A stretch of 18,689 bases of DNA from an uncultured Acidimicrobiales bacterium (GTDB taxonomy: Bacteria > Actinomycetota > Acidimicrobiia > Acidimicrobiales > SZUA-35), in the NCBI GenBank assembly GCA_938028175.1, contig CALJAE010000168.1, positions 1 through 18,689 of the forward strand, read 5' to 3'. A program made the position numbers and the translations under genes. Shown here one piece after another: positions 6,947 to 13,377 of this stretch. The notes beneath the pieces are model-generated. The model saw nothing but the letters and a program-made list of their open reading frames with translations, was not told the origin of the DNA and did no database searches. The stretch's first letter is position 1, and every line of letters begins with the position of its first letter.

Positions 6947-7034
6947 CATGTTACAGTTCCGGGCGGCAGTTGAGTTTTCAGCTAGAATGGGTATCCCTAG
7001 TTGGAGGTACAACTATGACGCAGGCACACAATAC
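6947..7034 (+). repeat. 88-bp direct repeat, copy 2 (native Bax-inhibitor leader)
   Basis: This is the copy attached to the intact gene. It includes TAGAAT (6983-6988) as a candidate -10 element, GGAGG at 7003-7007, ATG 7015 and codons 1-6 plus part of codon 7 of the Bax-inhibitor gene. It differs from copy 1 at five positions, including the last base of the -10 candidate. Confidence 0.95.
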
Positions 7035-7719
7035 ATTTGCTCCCGTAATTGAGCAGACAGAACAAGTTAGGTCAGAATTTCTGGTTAAGGTTTACCAGCA
7101 CCTGGCTCTAGCGGTTGGACTATTCGTTCTAATCGAATGGGTTCTATTCACAACCGGATTTGCTGGATGGATATCTGAGCTTCTCTTCAACACGGGTGGC
7201 TTTGCCTGGCTAGCGCTACTCGGAGCAGTCGGTATCGTTACCGCCATTGCTTCTAGATCGGCAGTGAACCTAGGCAACCCTGGTCTGCAATACATTTCTT
7301 TGTTTGCAATTGCTGCAGCGCAATCAGTTATCTTTGCCCCATTCCTGTTCAACATCCTTCAATTTGAAACAGGATCTACAGACATCGTGACCGCAGCTGT
7401 TATTACAGGTGTCGGCTTTGTTGGCTTGAGCGTAGCGGCATTGGTCACACGCAAAGACCTGTCGTTCCTACGTCCGATCGTTACCTGGGGATTCATCCTG
7501 GCCTTGATCGCTATTGTCGGTGGAGTTATATTCGGTTTTAACTTGGGCCTATGGTTCTCGATCGCGATGGTTGGAATCTCTGGTGTCTCTATTCTTTATC
7601 AGACACAGCAGATCTATCGCCGCTACCCGGCTGAAGCTTATGTCGGTGCAGCTGTTGCATTGTTTGGTTCATTGATGACCTTGTTCTGGTACGTATTACG
7701 AATTGTTTCGAGGCGATAG
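7015..7719 (+). CDS. Bax inhibitor-1 / YccA family membrane protein
   Basis: A 234-residue protein with about seven membrane-spanning segments, typical in size and layout of the Bax-inhibitor-1 (TMBIM, YccA/YetJ) family of ion-leak or protease-modulating membrane proteins. ATG 7015 is preceded by TTGGAGGTAC with a seven-base gap and is preferred over the in-frame TTG at 6970. The family-typical C-terminal region SILYQTQQIYRRYP (192-205) and AVALFGSLMTLF (213-224) is present. The two aspartates that form the proton-sensing pair in B. subtilis YetJ appear replaced by Q196 and S219, if my alignment by eye is right. The stop codon TAG shares its G with the GTG start of the peroxiredoxin gene, so the two are translationally coupled. 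Confidence 0.85.
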   Translation: MTQAHNTFAPVIEQTEQVRSEFLVKVYQHLALAVGLFVLIEWVLFTTGFAGWISELLFNTGGFAWLALLGAVGIVTAIASRSAVNLGNPGLQYISLFAIAAAQSVIFAPFLFNILQFETGSTDIVTAAVITGVGFVGLSVAALVTRKDLSFLRPIVTWGFILALIAIVGGVIFGFNLGLWFSIAMVGISGVSILYQTQQIYRRYPAEAYVGAAVALFGSLMTLFWYVLRIVSRR

Positions 7720-8153
7720 TGAGCGATATCGTCGAGAACTTTGTTGGTACAGATCAGCACGGCCAAGAATTTGATTTAGCGGAAGCTTCGAAGCCAACGG
7801 TTGTTTTCTTCTACCCAAAGGCTTCAACGCCTATTTGCACTGCTCAGAGCTGTGCGTTTAGCGATCTAAGCAGTGACTTTGAAGCGGTTGGTGCAACCGT
7901 GGTGGGAGTTTCAAACGACAATGCTGAGGCTCAGAAAGCGTTTGACGAAAAGAATAATCTTGGCCTCAGGCTTTTGTGCGATAACAAGGGTTCAATTGCT
8001 ACAAAATTTGGTTTAAATCGAAAAATGGGGCTTCCTCCTAAGCGTTCAACAGTAATTGTGGGCGAGAATATGGAAGTTTTAGGTATCTTCAAATCTGAGC
8101 GTGAGGGTGCAGGACATGCGGAATGGGCCCTAGATTTCCTAAAAAACCGCTAA
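7719..8153 (+). CDS. bcp: Thiol peroxidase, BCP/PrxQ-type peroxiredoxin
   Basis: A 144-residue peroxiredoxin that would reduce hydrogen peroxide and organic peroxides using thioredoxin. The active-site PKASTPIC (33-40) holds T37 and peroxidatic C40. C45, five residues later, matches the resolving cysteine of BCP/PrxQ enzymes. The conserved arginine is R109 in PKRST. Length is normal for the family. The start is GTG 7719, overlapping the Bax-inhibitor stop by one base, with GAGG at the end of that gene as ribosome-binding site. No signal peptide, so cytoplasmic. Pairing with a membrane stress protein suggests a joint role in oxidative or membrane stress, which is inference from context. Confidence 0.9.
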   Translation: MSDIVENFVGTDQHGQEFDLAEASKPTVVFFYPKASTPICTAQSCAFSDLSSDFEAVGATVVGVSNDNAEAQKAFDEKNNLGLRLLCDNKGSIATKFGLNRKMGLPPKRSTVIVGENMEVLGIFKSEREGAGHAEWALDFLKNR

Positions 8154-8207
8154 TTTAGTGACACAATAGCCCAAAATACCCCCTCAAGTTGGGTAGATCA
8201 GCAGGCT

Positions 8208-8236
8208 TTATCAATAGCTGTTTATTGAGCTACACT
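8208..8236 (+). promoter_or_regulatory. Candidate promoter of the membrane coiled-coil gene
   Basis: TTATCA (8208-8213) and TACACT (8231-8236) are spaced by 17 bases, each matching four of six positions of the sigma-70 consensus. Transcription would begin near 8243, about 18 bases before ATG 8261. Confidence 0.4.
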
Positions 8237-8260
8237 GGAAATAAGCGGAAGTAGGCGGAT

Positions 8261-8662
8261 ATGGAAATAATTATTGGATTGCTAATCGGGCTAGTGCTCG
8301 GCTGTGTAGGCCTTTATCTACTAGACCGTCACTACAAGCAAGAGATGACAAAGCTACAAGAGAGCCGTAACAAGCTTGAGCGTCAAAGAACCCAAGCGGT
8401 CAACGATCTTTTTGCACTTCAGAATTCAACACAAAGCGGCGCCGCAGGTGGAGCACCTTCATCTGCTGACCCTCAGGTAGCAGCAGAGTTAGCTAATCTT
8501 AAGAACCTCGTAGTTCGTGCAGACGCAGCACTCACAGTGGCACGTCGCAAGAGAACCGAATACGAAGCAGAGATTGCTGAGCTGCAGGACAAAGTTACTC
8601 AACTTGAGTCTGACGGCAAGGTCATTAATCTAAGAGAGAAATCAAACTCTAAGATTTCTTAG
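8261..8662 (+). CDS. Membrane-anchored coiled-coil protein of unknown function
   Basis: This is a 133-residue protein. Residues 1-22 (MEIIIGLLIGLVLGCVGLYL) form one membrane anchor. Residues 24-55 are a charged helix, 56-70 a small-residue linker (GAAGGAPSS), and 72-118 a second predicted coiled coil (NLKNLVVRADAAL, AEIAELQDKVTQLE). The N-out or N-in orientation is not certain; the basic residues after the anchor suggest a cytoplasmic coiled coil. GGCGGAT shortly before ATG 8261 serves as ribosome-binding site. The stop lies three bases from the convergent ung gene. The layout resembles small envelope or division-scaffold proteins, but I do not recognise the family. Confidence 0.7.
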   Translation: MEIIIGLLIGLVLGCVGLYLLDRHYKQEMTKLQESRNKLERQRTQAVNDLFALQNSTQSGAAGGAPSSADPQVAAELANLKNLVVRADAALTVARRKRTEYEAEIAELQDKVTQLESDGKVINLREKSNSKIS

Positions 8663-8665
8663 ACG

Positions 8666-9328
8666 CTAACTCCATTTAATTAGGGGCAAGCTATATCTAG
8701 CCAAGAACTCATTTGTTTGGGTGAAAGGTTTAGACCCTAAGAAACCTCGATGCGCCGACAGCGGTGACGGATGAGCCGACTCGATTACGAGATGGTTAGG
8801 TCGCGAAATTAATTGCTTCTTAGAGCGTGCGTGTGCTCCCCACAGAATAAATACCAAAGGTTGTTCAAGGCCAGCACAGGTCTCGATCACAGCGTCTGTG
8901 AACGTCTCCCAGCCGTATCCTTTGTGAGAGGCTGGCTCAGACTGGCGTACGGTCAGAGTCGTGTTTAGAAGCATCACGCCCTGTTCTGCCCAATCGCTTA
9001 GATCGCTCTCAGTGCGCTTAGTCCCAATATCTGAAGCGAGCTCTTTGAAAATATTTCGCAGTGACGGTGGCAGATTCAAACCAGGGTTAACCGAGAACGC
9101 AAGACCGTTGGCTTGGCCTGGTCCATGATATGGATCTTGGCCCAGGAGGACCACTCTAAGCTCCTCCATAGGGGAGCTTTCTAATGCTCTTAAGACCAGG
9201 CTTTGGTCAGGAAATACGTGATGAGCTTTGCGTTCTGATTTAACGAATTCTTGGAGCTTGGCCCAATAGGGCAGCTTGGACTGAGACTCTAAAAACTCTG
9301 TCCAGCTGGCCGGCTGCGCCTTGCTCAT
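8666..9328 (-). CDS. ung: Uracil-DNA glycosylase, family 1
   Basis: A 220-residue enzyme that removes uracil from DNA, starting base-excision repair. The water-activating motif is GQDPYHGPGQANGLAFSV (63-80), with D65, H68 and the uracil-stacking F78. Uracil-contacting N122 is in LLNTTLTVR. The DNA-intercalation loop HPSPLSAHRG begins at H186. All family-1 catalytic residues are present, and the length is close to the 229 residues of E. coli Ung. The ATG at 9328 gives the usual N-terminus (SWTEFLESQ). The gene converges on the coiled-coil gene with only three bases between stops. It lies 56 bp downstream of a Thr-rich protein gene on the same strand. Confidence 0.97.
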   Translation of the reverse strand: MSKAQPASWTEFLESQSKLPYWAKLQEFVKSERKAHHVFPDQSLVLRALESSPMEELRVVLLGQDPYHGPGQANGLAFSVNPGLNLPPSLRNIFKELASDIGTKRTESDLSDWAEQGVMLLNTTLTVRQSEPASHKGYGWETFTDAVIETCAGLEQPLVFILWGAHARSKKQLISRPNHLVIESAHPSPLSAHRGFLGSKPFTQTNEFLARYSLPLIKWS

Positions 9329-9384
9329 GTAGCAAAGTCTATGCGAGGGCTCAGTAGTTACCGCCTAAAGAAAGAACGTTGGTT

Positions 9385-9936
9385 TTATGGCTCGACTGGC
9401 TCGTCTGTGGTTGATGGATTACTAGAAGGTGTCGAAGGTCCAGTTTCCGTTGTTGTTGGGTCCGTTGTCGTCGGGGTAGGAGAAGTCTCGGTTTCTGTAG
9501 TAGTCGGTTCATCTCTAGTAGTTGTAGTTCGCTCGATCGTGGTCGTAGTTTCCTCGACCGTTGTTGTTGTCTCATCATCTTCTGTAGTCTCTGGCGCTTC
9601 GGTAGTACTTACGAGCGTTGGAGGAGAAGGAAGATCGCTTGTTGTTTCTGGAGTCTCAGATTCGGTTGTGGTAGTGCGAAGAACTGGTGCTGTGGGCTGG
9701 GTAGAAGGGCCAGCAGGATCTAGGTCGCCACCTGTGCCTGCTCTGTCACCAGAGTCAGAAGTTGTGTCGACATCTGGCAGCTGAACTTCAACGATCTCTG
9801 CATTAGCATCAGCGTCTAGTGAAATAAGAGCTAACGGAACTGCGAAGATTAGGGCAACTACTGATGACAAAGACGCAGCCATCAAGATTCGAGATGACCC
9901 AGTTCTTCCATCAAAGTACTTTTCAAAAATAGACAT
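9385..9936 (-). CDS. Thr/Glu-rich single-span surface protein, unknown
   Basis: A protein of 183 residues from ATG 9936. The frame is open back to a GTG at 9975, but that start has no ribosome-binding site, while GGGACTGGGA precedes the ATG. Residues 1-18 are charged and cytoplasmic; 19-40 (MAASLSSVVALIFAVPLALI) form one membrane span or uncleaved signal anchor. The rest, about 140 residues, is a low-complexity Thr/Glu/Pro/Ser region with many TTTT and TET runs, expected to be disordered and outside the cell. Thr/Pro-rich stretches of this kind are often O-mannosylated in actinomycetes, which is only a possibility here. The opposite strand also has an open frame of similar length, but it is Val/Ser repeat-like and looks like a shadow. 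Confidence 0.6.
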   Translation of the reverse strand: MSIFEKYFDGRTGSSRILMAASLSSVVALIFAVPLALISLDADANAEIVEVQLPDVDTTSDSGDRAGTGGDLDPAGPSTQPTAPVLRTTTTESETPETTSDLPSPPTLVSTTEAPETTEDDETTTTVEETTTTIERTTTTRDEPTTTETETSPTPTTTDPTTTETGPSTPSSNPSTTDEPVEP

Positions 9937-10087
9937 ATGTCCCAGTCCCGCCGTCGCTATATAAAAGTGTGTCACAAAAACGGTGCTAAAGCTCGTCCAA
10001 TGGGAAACTTAGCCCAGCCCTCGAAGTAGGCTATTTTGGCTAGTGGTAGGGTGTTTGTCCAAGGTGCTATGAGAGGTGAGTCCAGCA

Positions 10088-10642
10088 ATGGAACTAACAA
10101 AACCAGAGCTGAGGCGTCTTGCATTAGACCTGCCCAGTAGCCGGTCTCAAACACCAGATTTTGCCGAGTTGATCAACTTTGTTGCAAAGCACCTTCGACA
10201 GGACAATTACTTGGCTAGTTACTGCGCTTTTGGCAGCGAAATCGATACCGAAGAGGTGAATAGATCGCTGCCTCGAGTCGTCTTGCCGGCCATTAATGGA
10301 GAATCAAAGTCGCTTATCTGGCGCCAAGGTAGCCCCGATACAACCTCGAGTCTTGGTTTTAAGCAACCTAGTAAGCACTCAAATGAGGTTTCGATTTCAG
10401 AAATTGGTTTAGTTCTTGTTCCTGGTTTGCTGTTTGCCAATAACGGCGCTCGGCTAGGGCGTGGTGGTGGTTACTATGACCGTTTCCTAGCTGAATTAGA
10501 CCCATCAGTGCCCACTATAGGAATGGTTATGTCTGCAGAGCACTTGGTTTCTGATGTGCCAGTTGAAAAACACGACCTTACGGTGAGTCACCTATTTGTG
10601 GAAGATCGGATCCGAGTCGTGGAAACTGAGGCTAGGAACTAA
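10088..10642 (+). CDS. 5-formyltetrahydrofolate cyclo-ligase
   Basis: A 184-residue cytoplasmic enzyme that converts 5-formyltetrahydrofolate to 5,10-methenyltetrahydrofolate with ATP, returning a storage or inhibitory folate to the one-carbon pool. The N-terminus KPELRRLAL (5-13) is the usual nucleotide-contact helix. The diagnostic motif is LVPGLLFANNGARLGRGG followed by GYYDRFL, with the glycine-rich loop at 124-128 and D131. ATG 10088 is chosen over GTG 10076 because GAGAGGTGAG (10071-10080) sits seven bases upstream. The DUF3039 gene follows after nine bases, probably in the same transcript. E. coli calls this gene ygfA and B. subtilis yqgN. Confidence 0.92.
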   Translation: MELTKPELRRLALDLPSSRSQTPDFAELINFVAKHLRQDNYLASYCAFGSEIDTEEVNRSLPRVVLPAINGESKSLIWRQGSPDTTSSLGFKQPSKHSNEVSISEIGLVLVPGLLFANNGARLGRGGGYYDRFLAELDPSVPTIGMVMSAEHLVSDVPVEKHDLTVSHLFVEDRIRVVETEARN

Positions 10643-10651
10643 ACTAAAAAC

Positions 10652-10870
10652 ATGTCCGATACGTTAGTTTCTCCAGATGTTGTAACTACAGACGAAGGCG
10701 ATCACGACCGCTTTAGCCACTATGCGAACAAGGACAAAATCATGCAGAGCGCTATAGAGGGTACGCCTGTCATAGCGTTGTGCGGAAAAGTTTGGATTCC
10801 AAGTCGAGACCCTCAGAAGTATCCGACCTGTCCAACTTGCAAAGATATTTACGAGTCGCTCGACGAGTAG
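10652..10870 (+). CDS. DUF3039 family protein
   Basis: A 72-residue protein matching the DUF3039 family, which is widespread in actinomycetes and has no known function. The typical sequence is recognisable: DHDRFSHYANKDKIM (17-31), ALCGKVWIPSRDP (42-54), CPTCKDIY (60-67). C44, C60 and C63 with H18 or H23 could form a small zinc site, which is inference. ATG 10652 follows the cyclo-ligase stop by nine bases. The nearest purine stretch, AGGAA, is 13 bases upstream, so initiation may be coupled or weak. The last 22 bases overlap the end of galE on the opposite strand. The gene is a useful lineage marker for Actinomycetota. Confidence 0.9.
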   Translation: MSDTLVSPDVVTTDEGDHDRFSHYANKDKIMQSAIEGTPVIALCGKVWIPSRDPQKYPTCPTCKDIYESLDE

Positions 10871-11871
10871 CCTTCGGGGTTGGCTGATTGCCATGCCCAA
10901 GAGTCACGCATCATGTCATCCAAAGTTAGCTCTGTCTTCCAGTCAAGTTGAGCGGTAGCTTTCGACGGGTCAGCCAGGGAAGTGGCGATATCGCCGGGAC
11001 GTCGGTCTACTATTTCATAGGCAAGGTCTTGGCCTACGGCCTTGCTTGCAGCCGCTACCACCTCTAGGACTGAGCTGCCTTGGCCGGTTCCTAAGTTATA
11101 GGCTTCGCAACCAGATTGCAGGTGGTTAAGGGCAGCAAGGTGGCCGGCAGCTAGGTCCTGAACGTGGATGTAGTCTCGAACTCCAGTTCCGTCTCCGGTG
11201 TCCCAGTCTCCGCCGAATACGCTCACCTTTTCCCGCCTGCCGACAGCAACTTGCATAACAAATGGGACCAGGTTGTTTGGAATACCTTTCGGGTCTTCAC
11301 CAATGCGCCCACTCGGATGAGCTCCCACAGGGTTGAAGTAGCGCAAGAGACTAATTTGCCAAGACTCGTTAGAAGCAGCAGTATCTCGGCAAATATGTTC
11401 GATCATCAACTTCGTCTGACCATAAGGGTTGATCGCTCCAAGATCAGCACTCTCAGTCAATGGGATCTCAGAAGGTATGCCGTAAACGGTTGCCGAAGAA
11501 GAGAACACAAGTTTAAAGCAGTTGTGTTGTTCCATCAGCTGTAACAAATTGAGCGTGCTGACAAGATTGTTTTGGTAGTAAGAGAGAGGTTGTTCAACAG
11601 ACTCTCCAACAGCTTTAAAACCCGCAAAGTGGATAACTGCCTCAAAATCATGGGCTGCAAATACTTCTCCCAGAGCCTCGGCATCTGTCATATCGATGGG
11701 GTAGGCGGGGATCTCAGTGTCGGTAAGTTCTTGGAGGATCTCGACAGCTTTTGGAGAGCTATTCGAGTAGTCATCAACCACAACTGGTCGGAACCCGGCT
11801 TCGGCTAGCTTAACCACCGTGTGGCTGCCTATATAGCCGGCTCCACCAGTAACCAAAATTTCAGAACCCAT
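10849..11871 (-). CDS. galE: UDP-glucose 4-epimerase
   Basis: This is a 340-residue short-chain dehydrogenase/reductase that interconverts UDP-glucose and UDP-galactose using bound NAD. The NAD motif is VTGGAGYIGSH (7-17). The catalytic serines are in FSSSATVYG (123-131), and the Y150-x-x-x-K154 pair is in NPYGQTK. LRYFNPVGAHPSGRIGED and RDYIHVQDLAAGHL are typical GalE blocks. ATG 11871 is preceded by GGAG five bases away and gives the standard N-terminus. An in-frame start 18 codons further upstream is not needed. The 3' end overlaps the DUF3039 gene by 22 bp. Together with the CDP-glucose dehydratase at the right edge, it supplies nucleotide sugars for envelope glycans. Confidence 0.96.
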   Translation of the reverse strand: MGSEILVTGGAGYIGSHTVVKLAEAGFRPVVVDDYSNSSPKAVEILQELTDTEIPAYPIDMTDAEALGEVFAAHDFEAVIHFAGFKAVGESVEQPLSYYQNNLVSTLNLLQLMEQHNCFKLVFSSSATVYGIPSEIPLTESADLGAINPYGQTKLMIEHICRDTAASNESWQISLLRYFNPVGAHPSGRIGEDPKGIPNNLVPFVMQVAVGRREKVSVFGGDWDTGDGTGVRDYIHVQDLAAGHLAALNHLQSGCEAYNLGTGQGSSVLEVVAAASKAVGQDLAYEIVDRRPGDIATSLADPSKATAQLDWKTELTLDDMMRDSWAWQSANPEGYSSSDS

Positions 11872-11947
11872 GAGATCTCCAATCGCAAAACTCAGACCTT
11901 TGCACTTTAGTCGCTCTACGGCCAAGAAGCTGGCTAAGCTAATCGAC

Positions 11948-12568
11948 GTGAAAGGACCGAACCCTGGATGGTACAGATCTAAAGCGGACTCTATTGGAGT
12001 AGTCAGATTTTGGGATGGTCAAGCCTGGATAGGCGACCCGATCGACAAGAGCCTGTTAGCGAAAAGGCTTGCTCCGCACCGCTACTCTTTAGCTCCAGGA
12101 ATGGATAGGTTTTTGGCACGCCTGATCGATTGGTTCATTTGGGGTGCTTTGTACTTCGTTTCTTCAGCACTGGTTGGGTTGTTCGATTTAGAACTAGATA
12201 TCAGCCAAGCAATAACGCTGGTTGTCTTCGCTACGTTCGTGCTTGCCTATGAGTCTTATATGGTTTCTTCAAAAGGAGCCACAATAGGCAAACGCTTTTT
12301 GGGGCTTCGTCTCGTTCCTCTAGGTTCTTTGGAAGCTGGTCGCCCAACTGTGGGCAGTGGAGCTAGCCGGTTAGTGCTTTTTTGGCTCGCAGTTTCAGTC
12401 TCTGCTACTGGATTTGCCTTTTTAGATTCCGGTATTGGGGGAATTGGGCTGGTGGTGTTAGTTGTTCCCTTAGTACTACACGGCATGGTATCGTTTAGAA
12501 ACGATGGTTTTAGAAGAACCACATGGGACCATGTAGCTGACACAGTGGTGGTAAAGAATTATGAGTAG
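11948..12568 (+). CDS. DUF2510-RDD family membrane protein
   Basis: Started at GTG 11948, the protein has 206 residues. Residues 5-30 form a DUF2510 domain (PGWYRSKADSIGVVRFWDGQ), the small Trp-rich module placed before membrane domains in actinomycetes. Residues 50-205 are an RDD domain. It shows GMDRFLARLIDWFI (51-64), four hydrophobic segments, the signature SKGATIGKRFLGLRLV (108-123), and a closing DHVADTVVVK (194-203). Some RDD proteins act as ion antiporters; the role here is not known. The frame also opens at ATG 11870, which overlaps the galE start codon on the other strand and lacks a ribosome-binding site. The later start leaves about 76 bp for the divergent promoters. The exact start remains uncertain. 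Confidence 0.8.
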   Translation: MKGPNPGWYRSKADSIGVVRFWDGQAWIGDPIDKSLLAKRLAPHRYSLAPGMDRFLARLIDWFIWGALYFVSSALVGLFDLELDISQAITLVVFATFVLAYESYMVSSKGATIGKRFLGLRLVPLGSLEAGRPTVGSGASRLVLFWLAVSVSATGFAFLDSGIGGIGLVVLVVPLVLHGMVSFRNDGFRRTTWDHVADTVVVKNYE

Positions 12569-12764
12569 ACCAAAAGCAAAAAGTAGAGTCACAGAAACAG
12601 GGCCAAAGGACGAAGAGGGTAGGCCTGTTGAACAGGGGTTGCCAAGTCTCAGAGTGCGACGGCCAGTTATGTTCTGGGCCGTGGTAGTTGGAACAGCCGC
12701 CATGATGCTAACCGTAGTCTCGAGCCTGTTGCTCGGAGGCGTGGGTGGACACGGTGGCTTCTAG
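12561..12764 (+). CDS. Small single-span membrane protein
   Basis: A 67-residue protein whose ATG (12561) overlaps the RDD gene stop by eight bases, so it is probably translated with it. Residues 1-35 are polar and strongly basic and acidic (RPKAKSRVTETGPKDEEG). Residues 37-59 (MFWAVVVGTAAMMLTVVSSL) form one membrane span, followed by a short glycine-rich tail GGVGGHGGF. The charge pattern suggests the N-terminus is inside the cell. No family recognised. Confidence 0.6.
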   Translation: MSRPKAKSRVTETGPKDEEGRPVEQGLPSLRVRRPVMFWAVVVGTAAMMLTVVSSLLLGGVGGHGGF

Positions 12765-12794
12765 CCCCTGAATTAGCTAATCCGCTAGCTTTCC

Positions 12795-12825
12795 TTGCTT
12801 CAAAGGCCTTTCTAGCCGCTAGACT
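12795..12825 (+). promoter_or_regulatory. Candidate carD promoter with overlapping inverted repeat
   Basis: TTGCTT (12795-12800) and TAGACT (12820-12825) are 19 bases apart, a loose -35/-10 match. An 11-base inverted repeat, CTAGC-C-GCTAG (12812-12822), overlaps the -10 candidate. A second CCGCTAG lies at 12782-12788, 34 bp upstream of the same string at 12816-12822. These may be regulator sites; chance is not excluded. Confidence 0.3.
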
Positions 12826-12855
12826 AGGGAGTTGACCTAATGCATCGAGGAGACC

Positions 12856-13335
12856 ATGGGCTTTAAAAAAGGTGATCGAGTTGTCTATCCACACCACGGA
12901 GCGGCGATAATCGAAAAGACCGAGTTCATTGAACTCGCCGGTGAAAAGCGCAAGTATTTCGTTCTTCGTACTGCTCATGATGATCTTGTAGTTCGAGTTC
13001 CCGTTGACAAGGCTGACGACGTTGGTATGCGTCCTCCAATTAGCAATTCAGATGTCAAAGACATCATGAAGCTGCTAGCAAAGAAGGACGTTAGAGAGCC
13101 AGCCAACTGGTCTCGTAGATTTAAGAATCATCAAGAAAAGCTTAAGTCAGGCGATGTCTATCAAGTCGCCGAAGTCGTACGTAACTTGGCCCTTCGAGAG
13201 AGCAGCAAAGGCTTGTCTGCTGGTGAAAAGAGCATGTACACAAAGGCTCGAAAAGTTCTTGTTTCGGAATTATCTTTTGCTTTGGATGTTGAAGAAGAAG
13301 CAGCCATAAAAAAGGTTGATAAGCAGCTCGCTTAG
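12856..13335 (+). CDS. carD: CarD family transcriptional regulator
   Basis: A 159-residue protein of the CarD_CdnL_TRCF family, an RNA polymerase partner that stabilises open promoter complexes, notably at rRNA promoters in mycobacteria. Residues 1-55 form the RNA polymerase beta-binding Tudor-like domain, beginning GFKKGDRVVYPHHGAA, with R47 in VVRVPVDKADDVG. Residues 60-159 form the helical DNA-binding domain with W85 in EPANWSRRFK. Both residues fall at the same numbers as the functionally important R47 and W85 of M. tuberculosis CarD. ATG 12856 is preceded by GAGGAG with a short gap. lgt follows after 42 bp on the same strand and may be read from the same promoter. Confidence 0.95.
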   Translation: MGFKKGDRVVYPHHGAAIIEKTEFIELAGEKRKYFVLRTAHDDLVVRVPVDKADDVGMRPPISNSDVKDIMKLLAKKDVREPANWSRRFKNHQEKLKSGDVYQVAEVVRNLALRESSKGLSAGEKSMYTKARKVLVSELSFALDVEEEAAIKKVDKQLA

Positions 13336-13377
13336 AAATTGTTCTAAGATTGGCTGTTGTCGCACAGTGAGGCCACT

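Noticed and set aside
8169..8193. CCCAA...TTGGG inverted repeat after the peroxiredoxin gene
   Set aside because: Short five-base stem with a long loop and no T run.
9341..9784. Plus-strand open frame of 147 residues rich in Val and Ser
   Set aside because: It is the antisense image of the Thr/Glu-rich gene: Thr-rich codons read backwards give Val/Ser runs. It has no domain, and the minus-strand frame has a membrane span and a better start.
11164..11544. Plus-strand open frame of 126 residues inside galE
   Set aside because: It lies wholly within the well-supported galE gene on the other strand and resembles no known protein.
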